Shown: piece by piece, positions 52,444 to 60,922 of the stretch
How positions within the stretch are numbered: position 1 is the first letter of the stretch
Layout of the letters: the number at the start of each line of letters is the position of its first letter
Origin: Dyella choica
GTDB taxonomy: Bacteria > Pseudomonadota > Gammaproteobacteria > Xanthomonadales > Rhodanobacteraceae
Reading direction: 5' to 3'
NCBI RefSeq assembly: GCF_003977665.1
Contig: NZ_RYYV01000005.1
Span: 248,001-312,000, forward strand
Length of the DNA stretch: 64,000 bases
Notes under the pieces: generated by a model
What the model was told of the DNA's origin: nothing
What the model saw: the letters and a program-made list of their open reading frames with translations, nothing else
The model's database searches: none
Program-made: the position numbers and the translations under genes

Positions 52444-54483
52444 TCAGTCTTCGTCCAATTTGGGTTTCCAGGCCTCGCTGAGCTGGCGCTGGATCGGTGG
52501 CGGCACGGGTTCGTAATGGCTGAGATCGAGGCTGTATCGGCCACGGCCGCCGGTCATGGCTTTCAGCTCGGTCGGGTAGTCGGTGAGTTCGGCCAAGGGT
52601 GCCTGCGCCTTGATCACGATTTCACCGTCGTGCCTGGCGTCGGTACCCATGATGCGTGCGCGCTTGCTGGCTAGGCCGCCGGTGACGTCGCCCACGTTGG
52701 GTTCGGGTATCGCCACTTCGACATCCACGATCGGCTCCAGTACCAGCGGTCGCGCCCGGCTGACCGCATCGAGAAACGCCTTCTTGCCTGCCGCAACGAA
52801 CGCCACTTCCTTCGAATCGACGGGGTGATATTTGCCGTCGTAAACCGTCACGCGCAGATCCTGCAGCGGATAGCCGGCCACTGCGCCGTTTTCCATCGCC
52901 TGGCGCACGCCTTTCTCGATCGCCGGCAGAAATTGCCCAGGGATCACCCCGCCCTTGACCGCGTCGACGAACTCGAAGCCCGCGCCGCGGTCGAGCGGAT
53001 CGACGCGCAGGAATACCTCGCCGAATTGTCCGGCCCCGCCGGTTTGTTTTTTGTGACGGTGATGTCCTTCCGCCGAATTGGAAATGGTTTCGCGATAGGC
53101 AATGCGTGGCGGATGCGTTATCACTTCCACGCCATAGCGCTCTTTCATCCGCTCCAGCATGATCTTCAGATGCAGGTCGGAAAGGCCGCGAATCACCGTT
53201 TCGTTCAGTTCCTTGTGATGTTCCACCCGGAAGCATGGATCTTCTTCGGACAGCCGTGACAGCGCCTGCGAAAGCTTCTGCTCATGGCCTTTATGCTTGG
53301 GCTCCAGCGCCAGCCCGAACATGGGCTGCGGAAAGTGCACCGGCTCTAGGTGAATGCGGTCTTCGTCGCGCGAATCGTGCAGCACCGTGTCGAAATGAAT
53401 GTCATCCACCTTGGCCACGGCAGCGATGTCGCCTGCGATGGCCTGCTCCGTTTCCACGTGTGATTTGCTGTTCAGGCGGAACAGGTGTCCCACTTTGAAC
53501 GCCTTGCGGTTGTCGTCGATGAACAGTTGGCTGTCGCGGCGAATCGTACCTTGCCACACACGGAAAATGGCCAGCTTGCCAACGAAGGGGTCGTTCACCA
53601 CCTTGAAGACATCGGCGATCACGTGTGCATCCGGATCGGGTTCCACGGCGAGCTGCACGTTCTGCGCATTGCGGAAGGGCGGAGGATTGGCCTCGGCCGG
53701 ATTGGGCAGCAGCCGGTCGATGAGATCCAGCAGTTCATTCACACCAGCGCCGGTGCGCGCGCTGGCGAAACAGATCGGCACCAAGTGGCCTTCGCGCAGG
53801 CATTGTTCGAAGGCATCGTGCAATTGCTGCGGGGTAAGCGCGTCTTCGCCGGCATCCAGGTAGGCACCCATGGTGGCCTCGTTGATCTCCACCACCTGGT
53901 CGAGGATCTGTTGATGCGCTTCGGCCAGCGAGGAGAAATCGGTGGCGCCGTCACGCTGGAAGAAGCAGTCCAGCACCTTGCCGCCGTTCTCGGCTGGCAG
54001 GTTCACCGGCAGGCATTCGCTACCAAATTCCTCGCGTAACGCATTGACCAGCGCCGGAAGATTGGCGCCTTCGGCATCGATTTTGTTGATCACCAGCAGC
54101 CGGGCCAGATTGCGCTCGCGTGCGCGATCCATCATCCGCCGCGTGCCGTGTTCAATGCCGTTGGCGGCATTCACCACCACCGCCACCGTCTCAACCGCGG
54201 CAAAGGACGCCAGCGTGCCGCCGCGAAAATCCGGATAGCCGGCGGTGTCGGTCAGATTGATGTGGCAGGCATTGCGATCGATGCCGGCGATGCAGCTATC
54301 GATGGAATGGCCGCGCGCCTTTTCCTGCGGATCCGTATCGGACTGCGTTGTGCCACGCTCTACCGATCCAATAGTCTGGATGACGCCGCCGGCATGCAGC
54401 AAGGCTTCGAACAAGGTGGTCTTGCCCACGCTGGCATGCCCGGCGAGCGCGACGTTGCGGATGTGTTCCGTGTGGTAGGACAC
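52444..54483 (-). CDS. Elongation factor G-like GTPase
   Basis: A 679-residue EF-G paralogue. I chose the GTG at 54483 because GAGGAGGG lies six bases upstream and the start MSYHTEHIRNVALAGHASVG fits the family; an ATG at 54540 is possible. The GTPase has G1 GHASVGKTT, G3 DTAGYPDFRG, and G4 NKID. Domains II to V follow: HHRHKKQTGGAGQFGEVFLR in IV and GGRGRYSLDLSHYEPVP in V. These EF-G-like proteins are distinct from the translational EF-G and have no fixed role. Here it is separated from the GreB-type gene by 87 bp on the same strand, so both may belong to a stress unit. Confidence 0.9.
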   Translation of the reverse strand: MSYHTEHIRNVALAGHASVGKTTLFEALLHAGGVIQTIGSVERGTTQSDTDPQEKARGHSIDSCIAGIDRNACHINLTDTAGYPDFRGGTLASFAAVETVAVVVNAANGIEHGTRRMMDRARERNLARLLVINKIDAEGANLPALVNALREEFGSECLPVNLPAENGGKVLDCFFQRDGATDFSSLAEAHQQILDQVVEINEATMGAYLDAGEDALTPQQLHDAFEQCLREGHLVPICFASARTGAGVNELLDLIDRLLPNPAEANPPPFRNAQNVQLAVEPDPDAHVIADVFKVVNDPFVGKLAIFRVWQGTIRRDSQLFIDDNRKAFKVGHLFRLNSKSHVETEQAIAGDIAAVAKVDDIHFDTVLHDSRDEDRIHLEPVHFPQPMFGLALEPKHKGHEQKLSQALSRLSEEDPCFRVEHHKELNETVIRGLSDLHLKIMLERMKERYGVEVITHPPRIAYRETISNSAEGHHRHKKQTGGAGQFGEVFLRVDPLDRGAGFEFVDAVKGGVIPGQFLPAIEKGVRQAMENGAVAGYPLQDLRVTVYDGKYHPVDSKEVAFVAAGKKAFLDAVSRARPLVLEPIVDVEVAIPEPNVGDVTGGLASKRARIMGTDARHDGEIVIKAQAPLAELTDYPTELKAMTGGRGRYSLDLSHYEPVPPPIQRQLSEAWKPKLDED

Positions 54484-54902
54484 GATGCGACCCTCCTCTG
54501 CTTGAGCCGCACCTGGCGGCCGATAGTGGCGGGCCGTCATGCTCGTCCTTGGCGTGTGGACGCAGGGCGGTCATGGCGGGGAGCGGCAGCGACGCCTTTA
54601 AGGTTGCTGCTGTTGGTTAGCGTTCTCCCATTGGCGGAGATGGTCAAGTTGCAGTGCGAAGACAGCTGCACGACAACTCGCCGGTAAGCGTTAACCTCGC
54701 GTGATTGCCAGGGGAACTCTGCGGCCAAGGCAGGGTCTGTGAACCGCATTCCCTACCCACTACGGCCACAAGCAGGGGCCGGCAAATCATCTGAGGACGC
54801 CTTATCCAACGCGCTCAAAAGGTCGACCACCATCGCTGGTTCCCGTCGCCCGATGACGACAGACAGCGCGGACTGGCTCAGCTCGATGGCTCCACACGAG
54901 CC
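54484..54902. other. Divergent intergenic region
   Basis: About 420 bases between the EF-G-like gene and the TonB-like pair. Open frames in it are short and their translations look random. It should hold both divergent promoters; I cannot name a -10/-35 pair with confidence and see no REP or terminator. Confidence 0.35.
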
Positions 54903-55784
54903 ATGCTGCACGAATTGCGTTGGCGCAAACCACCGCGTGATCACCGCCGCCTGTGGCTGGCGGTGGCGATCGCGTTGCTGTTGCATGCCTTTTTTGCAGG
55001 GGCAGTGTGGTACGAGATGAAGCCGGGTGTGCAGGCGCCGCAAGTCGAGGGGGTGCGCCTTGAACAAGGGATCCAGGTACGCTTCATCACGCGCGGCGAG
55101 ACGAAACCGCAAGCGGTTCCTCCGCCCGCCCCCCTGCCACCGCCTCGTCCTGTACGCGAGCCGGTATCGAAAAACGCGATGGCGCTGCACATGTCGGCGT
55201 CTCCCGCCTCGGTGCCTCAACCTGCCCCCGCATCATCGGCACTGCATCCGCCGTTGTTCGATCGCACCGGGCAGGTCTTGCTGCCTGCCACTGGATCCAG
55301 CGCGCCCGCCACGCCTTCGGCGGATTACGTGCAGCGGGCGCCGCAGGGAGACGCGCAAATCATGCAGCATCGTGCCGGAGCGGCTTACCAGTCGGCACCA
55401 AACGCCTTCAAGAAGTATTTTCCGCCGCCCAAGGAATCGTTCGTGGCGGGCGTCATGCGCAAATTGAATGGCCACGAAAGCAATACGAAGAATGTCGACC
55501 TGCCGGGTGGCATTCACCTGAAGTGCCCGAAGGTGCTGGGTATTGCCTTTTACCCCAACTGCGTCATGCCGCCTCCCCCTCCTCCCTCGACCGACGGCGA
55601 TCAGCGCTTGAGCATGGCATCTGCGCCGCTGGCGAAGGGAACGCCCATGCCGAAGTTGGACACGGCAACTTGCATAGCCGACTATCGAGCCGGCAGGCCG
55701 CTACCTTATGGCTGTCCGGTGGATACTCCCGCGCGGGCGGTGGACGCCGAGAAGAACAAACAAACAGGAACCGTCGGCGGTTAG
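54903..55784 (+). CDS. TonB-like proline-rich envelope protein, short partner
   Basis: A 293-residue protein with the plan of TonB: a basic start, one helix with a histidine at the position known from TonB (LAVAIALLLHAFFAGAVWYE, about 18-38), the QVRFITRGE strand, a Pro-rich linker (about 65-90), and a C-terminal domain. That domain (about 150-225) contains PQGDAQIM, the two cysteines in LKCPKVLGIAFYPNC, and a tail element TCIADYRAGRPLPYGCP (Cys257 and Cys271). The next protein shares all of this. It lacks the usual TonB C-terminal fold with YPxxA. It probably spans the periplasm from the inner membrane; function unknown. The ATG has no strong ribosome site. Confidence 0.8.
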   Translation: MLHELRWRKPPRDHRRLWLAVAIALLLHAFFAGAVWYEMKPGVQAPQVEGVRLEQGIQVRFITRGETKPQAVPPPAPLPPPRPVREPVSKNAMALHMSASPASVPQPAPASSALHPPLFDRTGQVLLPATGSSAPATPSADYVQRAPQGDAQIMQHRAGAAYQSAPNAFKKYFPPPKESFVAGVMRKLNGHESNTKNVDLPGGIHLKCPKVLGIAFYPNCVMPPPPPPSTDGDQRLSMASAPLAKGTPMPKLDTATCIADYRAGRPLPYGCPVDTPARAVDAEKNKQTGTVGG

Positions 55785-55826
55785 TGCGCGCTCGAGAATT
55801 TACTTCGTCCCATTACACTGGCGCCC

Positions 55827-57812
55827 ATGCCGCCATTGCCACCCGAGCATCCCAACCCGTCCAAGGTCGTCATGATCAAGTCGCCACGCGATGCGGCGGC
55901 CTGGGCGATCGTTTATCGGCGGCGGACACGCGACAAGCCTGGTGATCGCCTGCTGAAGCTGGCGGGGGCTTTAGGGGCGCTGCTGGTGCACCTTATCGTG
56001 CTATTCGGAATGATACTCGGCGCGCCCTACGAGCTGCGGCCTCCGCCGCCGGAGCCCAAGGGCAATGCGTTGCTGGTACGGCTGATCACGAACAAGCCAC
56101 AGCCGCCTCCGCCACCACCGGTGCGCGGCGTGCCGCCCAAGGAGCACGGCCCGACGCATCGCGGCAACATCTCCCAAGTGGCGCATGCCACGCATGAAGC
56201 TTCCACTGCCGCGCCCGTTGCGGCAGTGGCCCAACCGGCTGCGCCCGCACCAAAACAGCCGCCCGTAGTGGCGCAGGCCAAGCCGCCGGCCGCCGAAAAA
56301 GCGCAGCAGCAGCCTGCAGCTCCGTTGCCGCCGATCACGTTGCCAAAGCCGTCGCCGCAGCAGATCGAGCAACCCACGCCGACGGGCCTGCCGCCGCCTC
56401 CATTGTCCTTGCAGGCGATGCAGGTACCACAGCCGATACCGCCGCAGTTCCAACCGGAACCGGTCCGCAAGGCACAAGCCGAAGGCACGCAGCCGATGCC
56501 GCCCCTGCCATCCATCGCGCTGCCCACGCCGCCGGCGCAATCGGCGCAGACCATCACGGCAGAGCAAATTGCCGTGGAAAAACCCTCGCTGGCGCCGTCG
56601 CAGATGCCGAGCGTAGTGCCCGCGCAACCAAGTCCCACGCCTGCGGCGCCACCTTCGCCGTCGTTGCAGCCCATACCCATGCCGGCGCAGGCGGCGCCGA
56701 GCGTCAACTTGCAGGCGTCGGCGACGCCATTGGCAACGCCCAATGTGTCGCGTACTTCACCGCAGGAGCTCGGCCCGGTATTGCGTCCGCAGCAACAGCC
56801 GGAACTCGCGCCGGCCCCAGTGACGCCGATGGTCGCCCCGACGCCGAGTGTTGCGCCGTCCGCGCCGGCCGTGAATATCGAAGCGCCTAAACTGGCGGTG
56901 CCGGCGGTATCGCTGCGTCCGCAGCTGAGCCCGGCACCTTCGCTCACCCCGGCGCCGGCGCAGAACGAGGCGAAGCCGTCGACCTCGCCCAGTCGGGAGC
57001 AGGAAACCGCGGCCAGCTCTTCGCCTGCATCCACCCCATCCCCCTCCAACGAGCCTGCGAATGAAGGCAATGCGAGCGCCAGCAGCGCACCCAACGCCAT
57101 TCCACTAGGCAGCGAAACCGGTAATCCAGGGCAGCCCAATGGCGTGGTGCAGGCGCCGAACGAAAGCAACGGGACCCAAGGCACGCAGCCGACGCCGTCC
57201 ATTGGCACGGGCAACAACCCGGCAGGCGAGCAGGGCGGGGGAACGCCCGGGACCCCGAGCGGCACTTATATTCAACTCAAGCCGCGCGGTGATACGCAGA
57301 TCATGTCGCATAACGTGCACCTGCCGGGTTATCGGCCCACGCGCTTCGACCAGTACTGGACGCCCGAGGGCGAGAGTTCTGTGGATACCGCTTTGCGCCA
57401 TGCGGTGGAGAAGACGACGGTGAAGCACACCTTCAACCTGCCGCAAGGCGTACGCGTCGAATGCGCGGTGAGGCCGCTGCTGCTGCCGGCACTATTCGGC
57501 TGCCGCAATCCCGATCCACCGGCGCAGCCGTTGGAAAAGAAAATCTACGACCGGTTGAACCTGCCTTCGCAGAATGCGTCGATACCCAAGTCGCAAGCGG
57601 CGGCCGCGGCCAGTGCGCCACCACCTGCGGCATCGGTGGTGTTGGACAACAGCGCGGAATGCGCGGCGGCGCGTGTCAGCGGCGGACCGATGCCACCAAA
57701 TTGCCCGCAGACCGCAGCAACGCCATCAAAGCCTTTGCCGCCGATCAAGTCGGTGGGTACGCCCACATCGGCGTCGGGTTCGTGGGTGCCTGCCGGCGAT
57801 CAGTTCCATTGA
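55827..57812 (+). CDS. TonB-like proline-rich envelope protein, long partner
   Basis: A 661-residue paralogue of the preceding protein. N-terminal helix with His (LAGALGALLVHLIVLFGMIL, about 46-65), the strand LLVRLITNKPQPPPPPPV, then about 380 residues rich in Pro, Ala, Gln and Ser, long enough to cross the periplasm. The C-terminal domain (about 486-560) has PRGDTQIMSHNVHLPGY, ESSVDTALRH, LPQGVRVECAV and FGC, then ECAAARVSGGPMPPNCP (Cys612 and Cys626). AAGG lies six bases before the second Met (55872), which may be the true start. The two genes are 42 bp apart. No exbB or exbD is adjacent, so a motor partner would have to be elsewhere. Confidence 0.8.
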   Translation: MPPLPPEHPNPSKVVMIKSPRDAAAWAIVYRRRTRDKPGDRLLKLAGALGALLVHLIVLFGMILGAPYELRPPPPEPKGNALLVRLITNKPQPPPPPPVRGVPPKEHGPTHRGNISQVAHATHEASTAAPVAAVAQPAAPAPKQPPVVAQAKPPAAEKAQQQPAAPLPPITLPKPSPQQIEQPTPTGLPPPPLSLQAMQVPQPIPPQFQPEPVRKAQAEGTQPMPPLPSIALPTPPAQSAQTITAEQIAVEKPSLAPSQMPSVVPAQPSPTPAAPPSPSLQPIPMPAQAAPSVNLQASATPLATPNVSRTSPQELGPVLRPQQQPELAPAPVTPMVAPTPSVAPSAPAVNIEAPKLAVPAVSLRPQLSPAPSLTPAPAQNEAKPSTSPSREQETAASSSPASTPSPSNEPANEGNASASSAPNAIPLGSETGNPGQPNGVVQAPNESNGTQGTQPTPSIGTGNNPAGEQGGGTPGTPSGTYIQLKPRGDTQIMSHNVHLPGYRPTRFDQYWTPEGESSVDTALRHAVEKTTVKHTFNLPQGVRVECAVRPLLLPALFGCRNPDPPAQPLEKKIYDRLNLPSQNASIPKSQAAAAASAPPPAASVVLDNSAECAAARVSGGPMPPNCPQTAATPSKPLPPIKSVGTPTSASGSWVPAGDQFH

Positions 57813-57850
57813 ACAACCGGAGCGTTGTGGTCCGGCGATGATCGAGTCGA

Positions 57851-57895
57851 GCAGGCTGGGATGACAGTCCCAGCGTTTCCAGCATCCCAGCCTAC
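57851..57895. repeat. GTAG-type REP remnant
   Basis: GCAGGCTGGGATGACAGTCCC with AGC, then AGCATCCCAGCCTAC: a REP pair shortened so that the second unit keeps only one arm. It lies between the convergent TonB-like gene and the molybdenum enzyme gene. Confidence 0.65.
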
Positions 57896-57932
57896 TCAAT
57901 CGTCATTCCGGCGCCGGCGAGTCCGGTGAGTG

Positions 57933-60185
57933 TTACAGCAACCGCAGCAATTCCTTCATCAATGGAAGCCTGCGCACGCGCACCGCACTCACACGGAAAA
58001 CAGCATTGGCCAGCGCCGGCGCCGCGGTCGGCATGGCAAGGAAACTCGCACCGGCCGGATCGCCTTCGCCCGGCACGGTGATCACTTCGACTGTGCGTGG
58101 CAGTTGCGCCATGCTGGCCAGCGGATATTCCTTCCAACTGCTTTGCTGCACCTTGCCGTCCTTGACCGTGATCGCGAGGTTGAGTGCGCTGGAAAGCGCA
58201 TCCAGCGTGGCGCCGGCCACCTGGCCTTCCAGGCCGGTTGGGTTGATGACGCGGCCCACGTCCACCGCGCACACGGCGCGTTCGATGGTGAGTCTTTCGC
58301 CCTTCATCGACACTTCGATCGCATGGGCAACGTAAGCGCCGTCCATGTACCAGCAGGCGAGCCCCAGGCCGTTCACCGAATGCAGCCAGTCCTTCCAACT
58401 GATGCGGTCCGTGGCGAGCTTCAGCACGTTGGCCAGCCGTGCAGTGTCGACTGCACCGCCGCCTTGCTGGGGAATCAGCCGTGGTTCGCCGATCAGGCGC
58501 AGGTGGGTGGCCAGCGGATCTTCCTTCAGTGCATGCGCGATTTCGTCGATAAAACTGCCGACCGCGAAGGCGTTGGTGAGATGCGGCATGCCTCGATGCG
58601 GGCCGCGCGGCAAAGACGAAGACAGGCCCAGCCAGTCGCTGCGGTAATTCGGCACGAAACCCGCGGGAAACTGGTTGACGCTGACTTCGGAACTCCATAG
58701 ATGATCGACCGGCACGCCGCGTCCGGCCAATGCCGAGGCACTGGCGACGCGCTGGTCCCAAGCGAGCACATGGCGCTTGGCGTCGATGGTCGCACTGAAC
58801 TTGTGCACGCAGCCGGAGCGATAGTAGTCGTGCGTGAGATCTTCGTCGCGCGTCCAGAACAGACGCAGCGGCTTATCGACCTCTTTGGCCAGCAGCACCG
58901 CTTCGGCGACGTAATCATGATCGAGACGCCGGCCGTAACCGCCGCCGACACGAGGTACACGAATGTCGATCTGGTCTGGTGCCAGGCCGGTAAGGCGCTG
59001 CACCACCGTCCAAGCCTGTTGTGGCGATTGCGTCGGTACGTAGAGCGTGGCGCTGGTCTTGTCCAGGCGCACCAGACAGTTCATAGGTTCGCTGGTGGCA
59101 TGCGCCAGCCATGGCTGGTAGTAGGTGGCTTCGACACGGCGCGCGGCTTTGCGTTTGGCCTTGTCGATATCGCCATCGTCGCGTACGCGTGTAGTTGGCG
59201 CGGCGTCGCTGTTGAGCAGGGCGGTGGTTTGCTGTTCCAGCGCAGCGCTGCTTTCGCCACCGCTTGCACCCGGTTTCCACTCGAGTTTCAGCGCGAGCCG
59301 CCCTTGCAAGGCGAGCCAGGTGTTTTCGGCGATTACCGCCACCGCCGGCGCAATGACCGTTTCGCCCAGCGGCAGTCGGGGGTCGGGCTTGAGCTCGATC
59401 ACTTTCACGACGCCCTTGATGGCGAGCGCGGCGCTGCTGTCGAGCCCGGTGAGCTGGCCATCCGGCCATGGGCAATGCGCGAGCACGGCGGCAAGGGTGT
59501 CGCCGAAATGTTGATCGAGCGTGTATGCCGTTTGCCCCGTGACGATCGCCCGTGCTTCAGCGTCGCCGGCGGGCTTGCCGATCAAGCTGTAGCGGTCCGG
59601 GGTCTTCAGCGGCACCGGGCCGGAGGGCAAGGCTATTTTCGCCGCTGCCGAAGCAAGCTGTCCGTAGCCGAGACGGCGACCGTCAGGCGCTATCACCGAA
59701 CCCTGCTCGGTGCGTAGTTGCTCGGGCGGGACGCCCAGTAACGGTACGGCGGCGCGAATCAGCAGCCAGCGCGCCAGGGCGCCGGCCGAACGCAGGTCGC
59801 GCCACGCGCGCGGTATCGAATTGCCGGTGCCGCCTGCCTGCTGGCCATACAGCCATCGTGGCTTGCCGTTGTCATCGGCAACCCCCAGGCCGAGCGGTAC
59901 TACGCGCACGCGTTGCCAGTCGGCGTCCATTTCGTCGGCGATGATGCGTGCAAGGGCGGTGGAGACTCCGGTGCCGGTTTCCGGGTCGCGCGAACCGATC
60001 AGCACCGTACCGTCCGCATCAACGCGCACATACACGCCGAGGTCGTAAAGCGCATCGCCCAGCATGTCCGGCGGCACCGGTGTGGTGGCTGCGCGGGTGC
60101 TGCGAATGCCGACGATCAGTGCGCCGGCCGTACCGGCAAGCACCTGCAGGAAGCGGCGGCGCGAAAGCTTCAGCGTGCCGCTCAT
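57933..60185 (-). CDS. Molybdopterin-binding subunit of an aldehyde-oxidase/isoquinoline 1-oxidoreductase-like enzyme
   Basis: A 750-residue Tat-exported molybdenum hydroxylase large subunit (IorB type). The signal is LSRRRFLQVLAGTAGALIVG. Landmarks: GSRDPETGTGVSTALARIIA, QQAGGTGNSIPRAW, QSPQQAWTVVQRLTGL, RVPRVGGGYGRRLDHDYVAEA, and SLPRGPHRGMPHLTNAFAVG. The usual catalytic GVGEP near the C-terminus appears here as GEGDPAGASF, with Asp709 at the place of the base Glu and a short insertion, as far as I can align by eye. It overlaps its small subunit by four bases (ATGA). Substrate unknown. Confidence 0.87.
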   Translation of the reverse strand: MSGTLKLSRRRFLQVLAGTAGALIVGIRSTRAATTPVPPDMLGDALYDLGVYVRVDADGTVLIGSRDPETGTGVSTALARIIADEMDADWQRVRVVPLGLGVADDNGKPRWLYGQQAGGTGNSIPRAWRDLRSAGALARWLLIRAAVPLLGVPPEQLRTEQGSVIAPDGRRLGYGQLASAAAKIALPSGPVPLKTPDRYSLIGKPAGDAEARAIVTGQTAYTLDQHFGDTLAAVLAHCPWPDGQLTGLDSSAALAIKGVVKVIELKPDPRLPLGETVIAPAVAVIAENTWLALQGRLALKLEWKPGASGGESSAALEQQTTALLNSDAAPTTRVRDDGDIDKAKRKAARRVEATYYQPWLAHATSEPMNCLVRLDKTSATLYVPTQSPQQAWTVVQRLTGLAPDQIDIRVPRVGGGYGRRLDHDYVAEAVLLAKEVDKPLRLFWTRDEDLTHDYYRSGCVHKFSATIDAKRHVLAWDQRVASASALAGRGVPVDHLWSSEVSVNQFPAGFVPNYRSDWLGLSSSLPRGPHRGMPHLTNAFAVGSFIDEIAHALKEDPLATHLRLIGEPRLIPQQGGGAVDTARLANVLKLATDRISWKDWLHSVNGLGLACWYMDGAYVAHAIEVSMKGERLTIERAVCAVDVGRVINPTGLEGQVAGATLDALSSALNLAITVKDGKVQQSSWKEYPLASMAQLPRTVEVITVPGEGDPAGASFLAMPTAAPALANAVFRVSAVRVRRLPLMKELLRLL

Positions 60186-60718
60186 GCCTTGGTTCCTTGC
60201 TTCATCACAGCGGCCGCGCGCTTGACTGCTCTGCGCACGCGCGTTTGGCAGCCGCAGCGGCAAAGGTTGGGCAGGGTATCGATGTCGTTGTCGCCGGGAT
60301 CCTTGATGCGGTTGAGCAGATCCATCGAGGCAATCAGCCAGCCTGGCGTACAGTAGCCGCAGCCGATCGCGTCTTCATCGATGAATGCCTGCTGCAGAGG
60401 ATGCAGGCCGCCCTTGGCGTCAGCCATGCCCTCCACCGTGGTGACCTGCTTGCCGTCCAGCTTGCTCATCGGCAGACCAATGGCGGAAGCGGCCTTGCCG
60501 TTCACCAGCACCAGGTCCGCGCCGTCTTCGCCGTGCTCGCCGCCGTACTTGGTGCCGTCCAGTTGCAGCACATCGCGCAGGTACCACAGCAAGGGCATCG
60601 CGGGATCGCCACTGTGGTGAAACTGCTCGCCGTTGATGCGAAGGTCGATGCCGGCTGGGACGGAAACCGGAGTAACGTCATTCGGCTTGCTGGTCAGCGC
60701 GGCGTGGTCTTGCGCCAT
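60182..60718 (-). CDS. Small subunit of the molybdenum hydroxylase, lacking the plant-type [2Fe-2S] ligands
   Basis: A 178-residue protein aligned without doubt to the iron-sulfur subunits (IorA type). In these, cluster II is held by Cys in GTKFGCGxGxCGAC and a later SC. Here that region reads GTKYGGEHGEDGAD and ASAI, so the four ligands are replaced by Gly60, Asp65, Asp68 and Ile80. The helical domain with cluster I keeps all four: Cys120 and Cys123 (GCGYCTPG) and Cys153 and Cys155 (NLCRCGC). Electrons normally pass molybdenum, cluster I, cluster II, acceptor; this protein must do without cluster II. No signal peptide, as usual when exported with the large subunit. Confidence 0.88.
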   Translation of the reverse strand: MAQDHAALTSKPNDVTPVSVPAGIDLRINGEQFHHSGDPAMPLLWYLRDVLQLDGTKYGGEHGEDGADLVLVNGKAASAIGLPMSKLDGKQVTTVEGMADAKGGLHPLQQAFIDEDAIGCGYCTPGWLIASMDLLNRIKDPGDNDIDTLPNLCRCGCQTRVRRAVKRAAAVMKQGTKA

Positions 60719-60789
60719 CGGGTGGTGTCTCCATCAAATCCTAACGGCGCATTGTGGCATTGCCGCACGCAATTAGGGATGGTCTGAAA

Positions 60790-60922
60790 AAGTCCGTCAC
60801 GGACTTCCGCGCCGCGTCCGGTACACGCTCCGACGCGGTTACGCCAGATCAGGCACTTAGGTGTCCGATCTGCGGTGGGCCTTCCCTGGCCCACGGAAAC
60901 TCTGAACTTGTTCAGAGTTTCC
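60790..60922. repeat. Three consecutive hairpins after the APC permease gene
   Basis: From left to right: AAGTCCG-TCA-CGGACTT (60790-60806), GTGGGCC-TTCCCT-GGCCCAC (60875-60894), and a 13-bp perfect stem GGAAACTCTGAAC-TT-GTTCAGAGTTTCC given here as two arms (60895-60907 and 60910-60922). The last one adjoins the permease stop at 60923, and probably ends its transcript although a T-run is missing. Confidence 0.65.

Noticed and set aside
56027-57265. A 412-codon Gly/Ala/Cys-rich antisense frame in the proline-rich gene
   Set aside because: It is the complement of proline and alanine codons, giving Gly/Ala/Cys runs.
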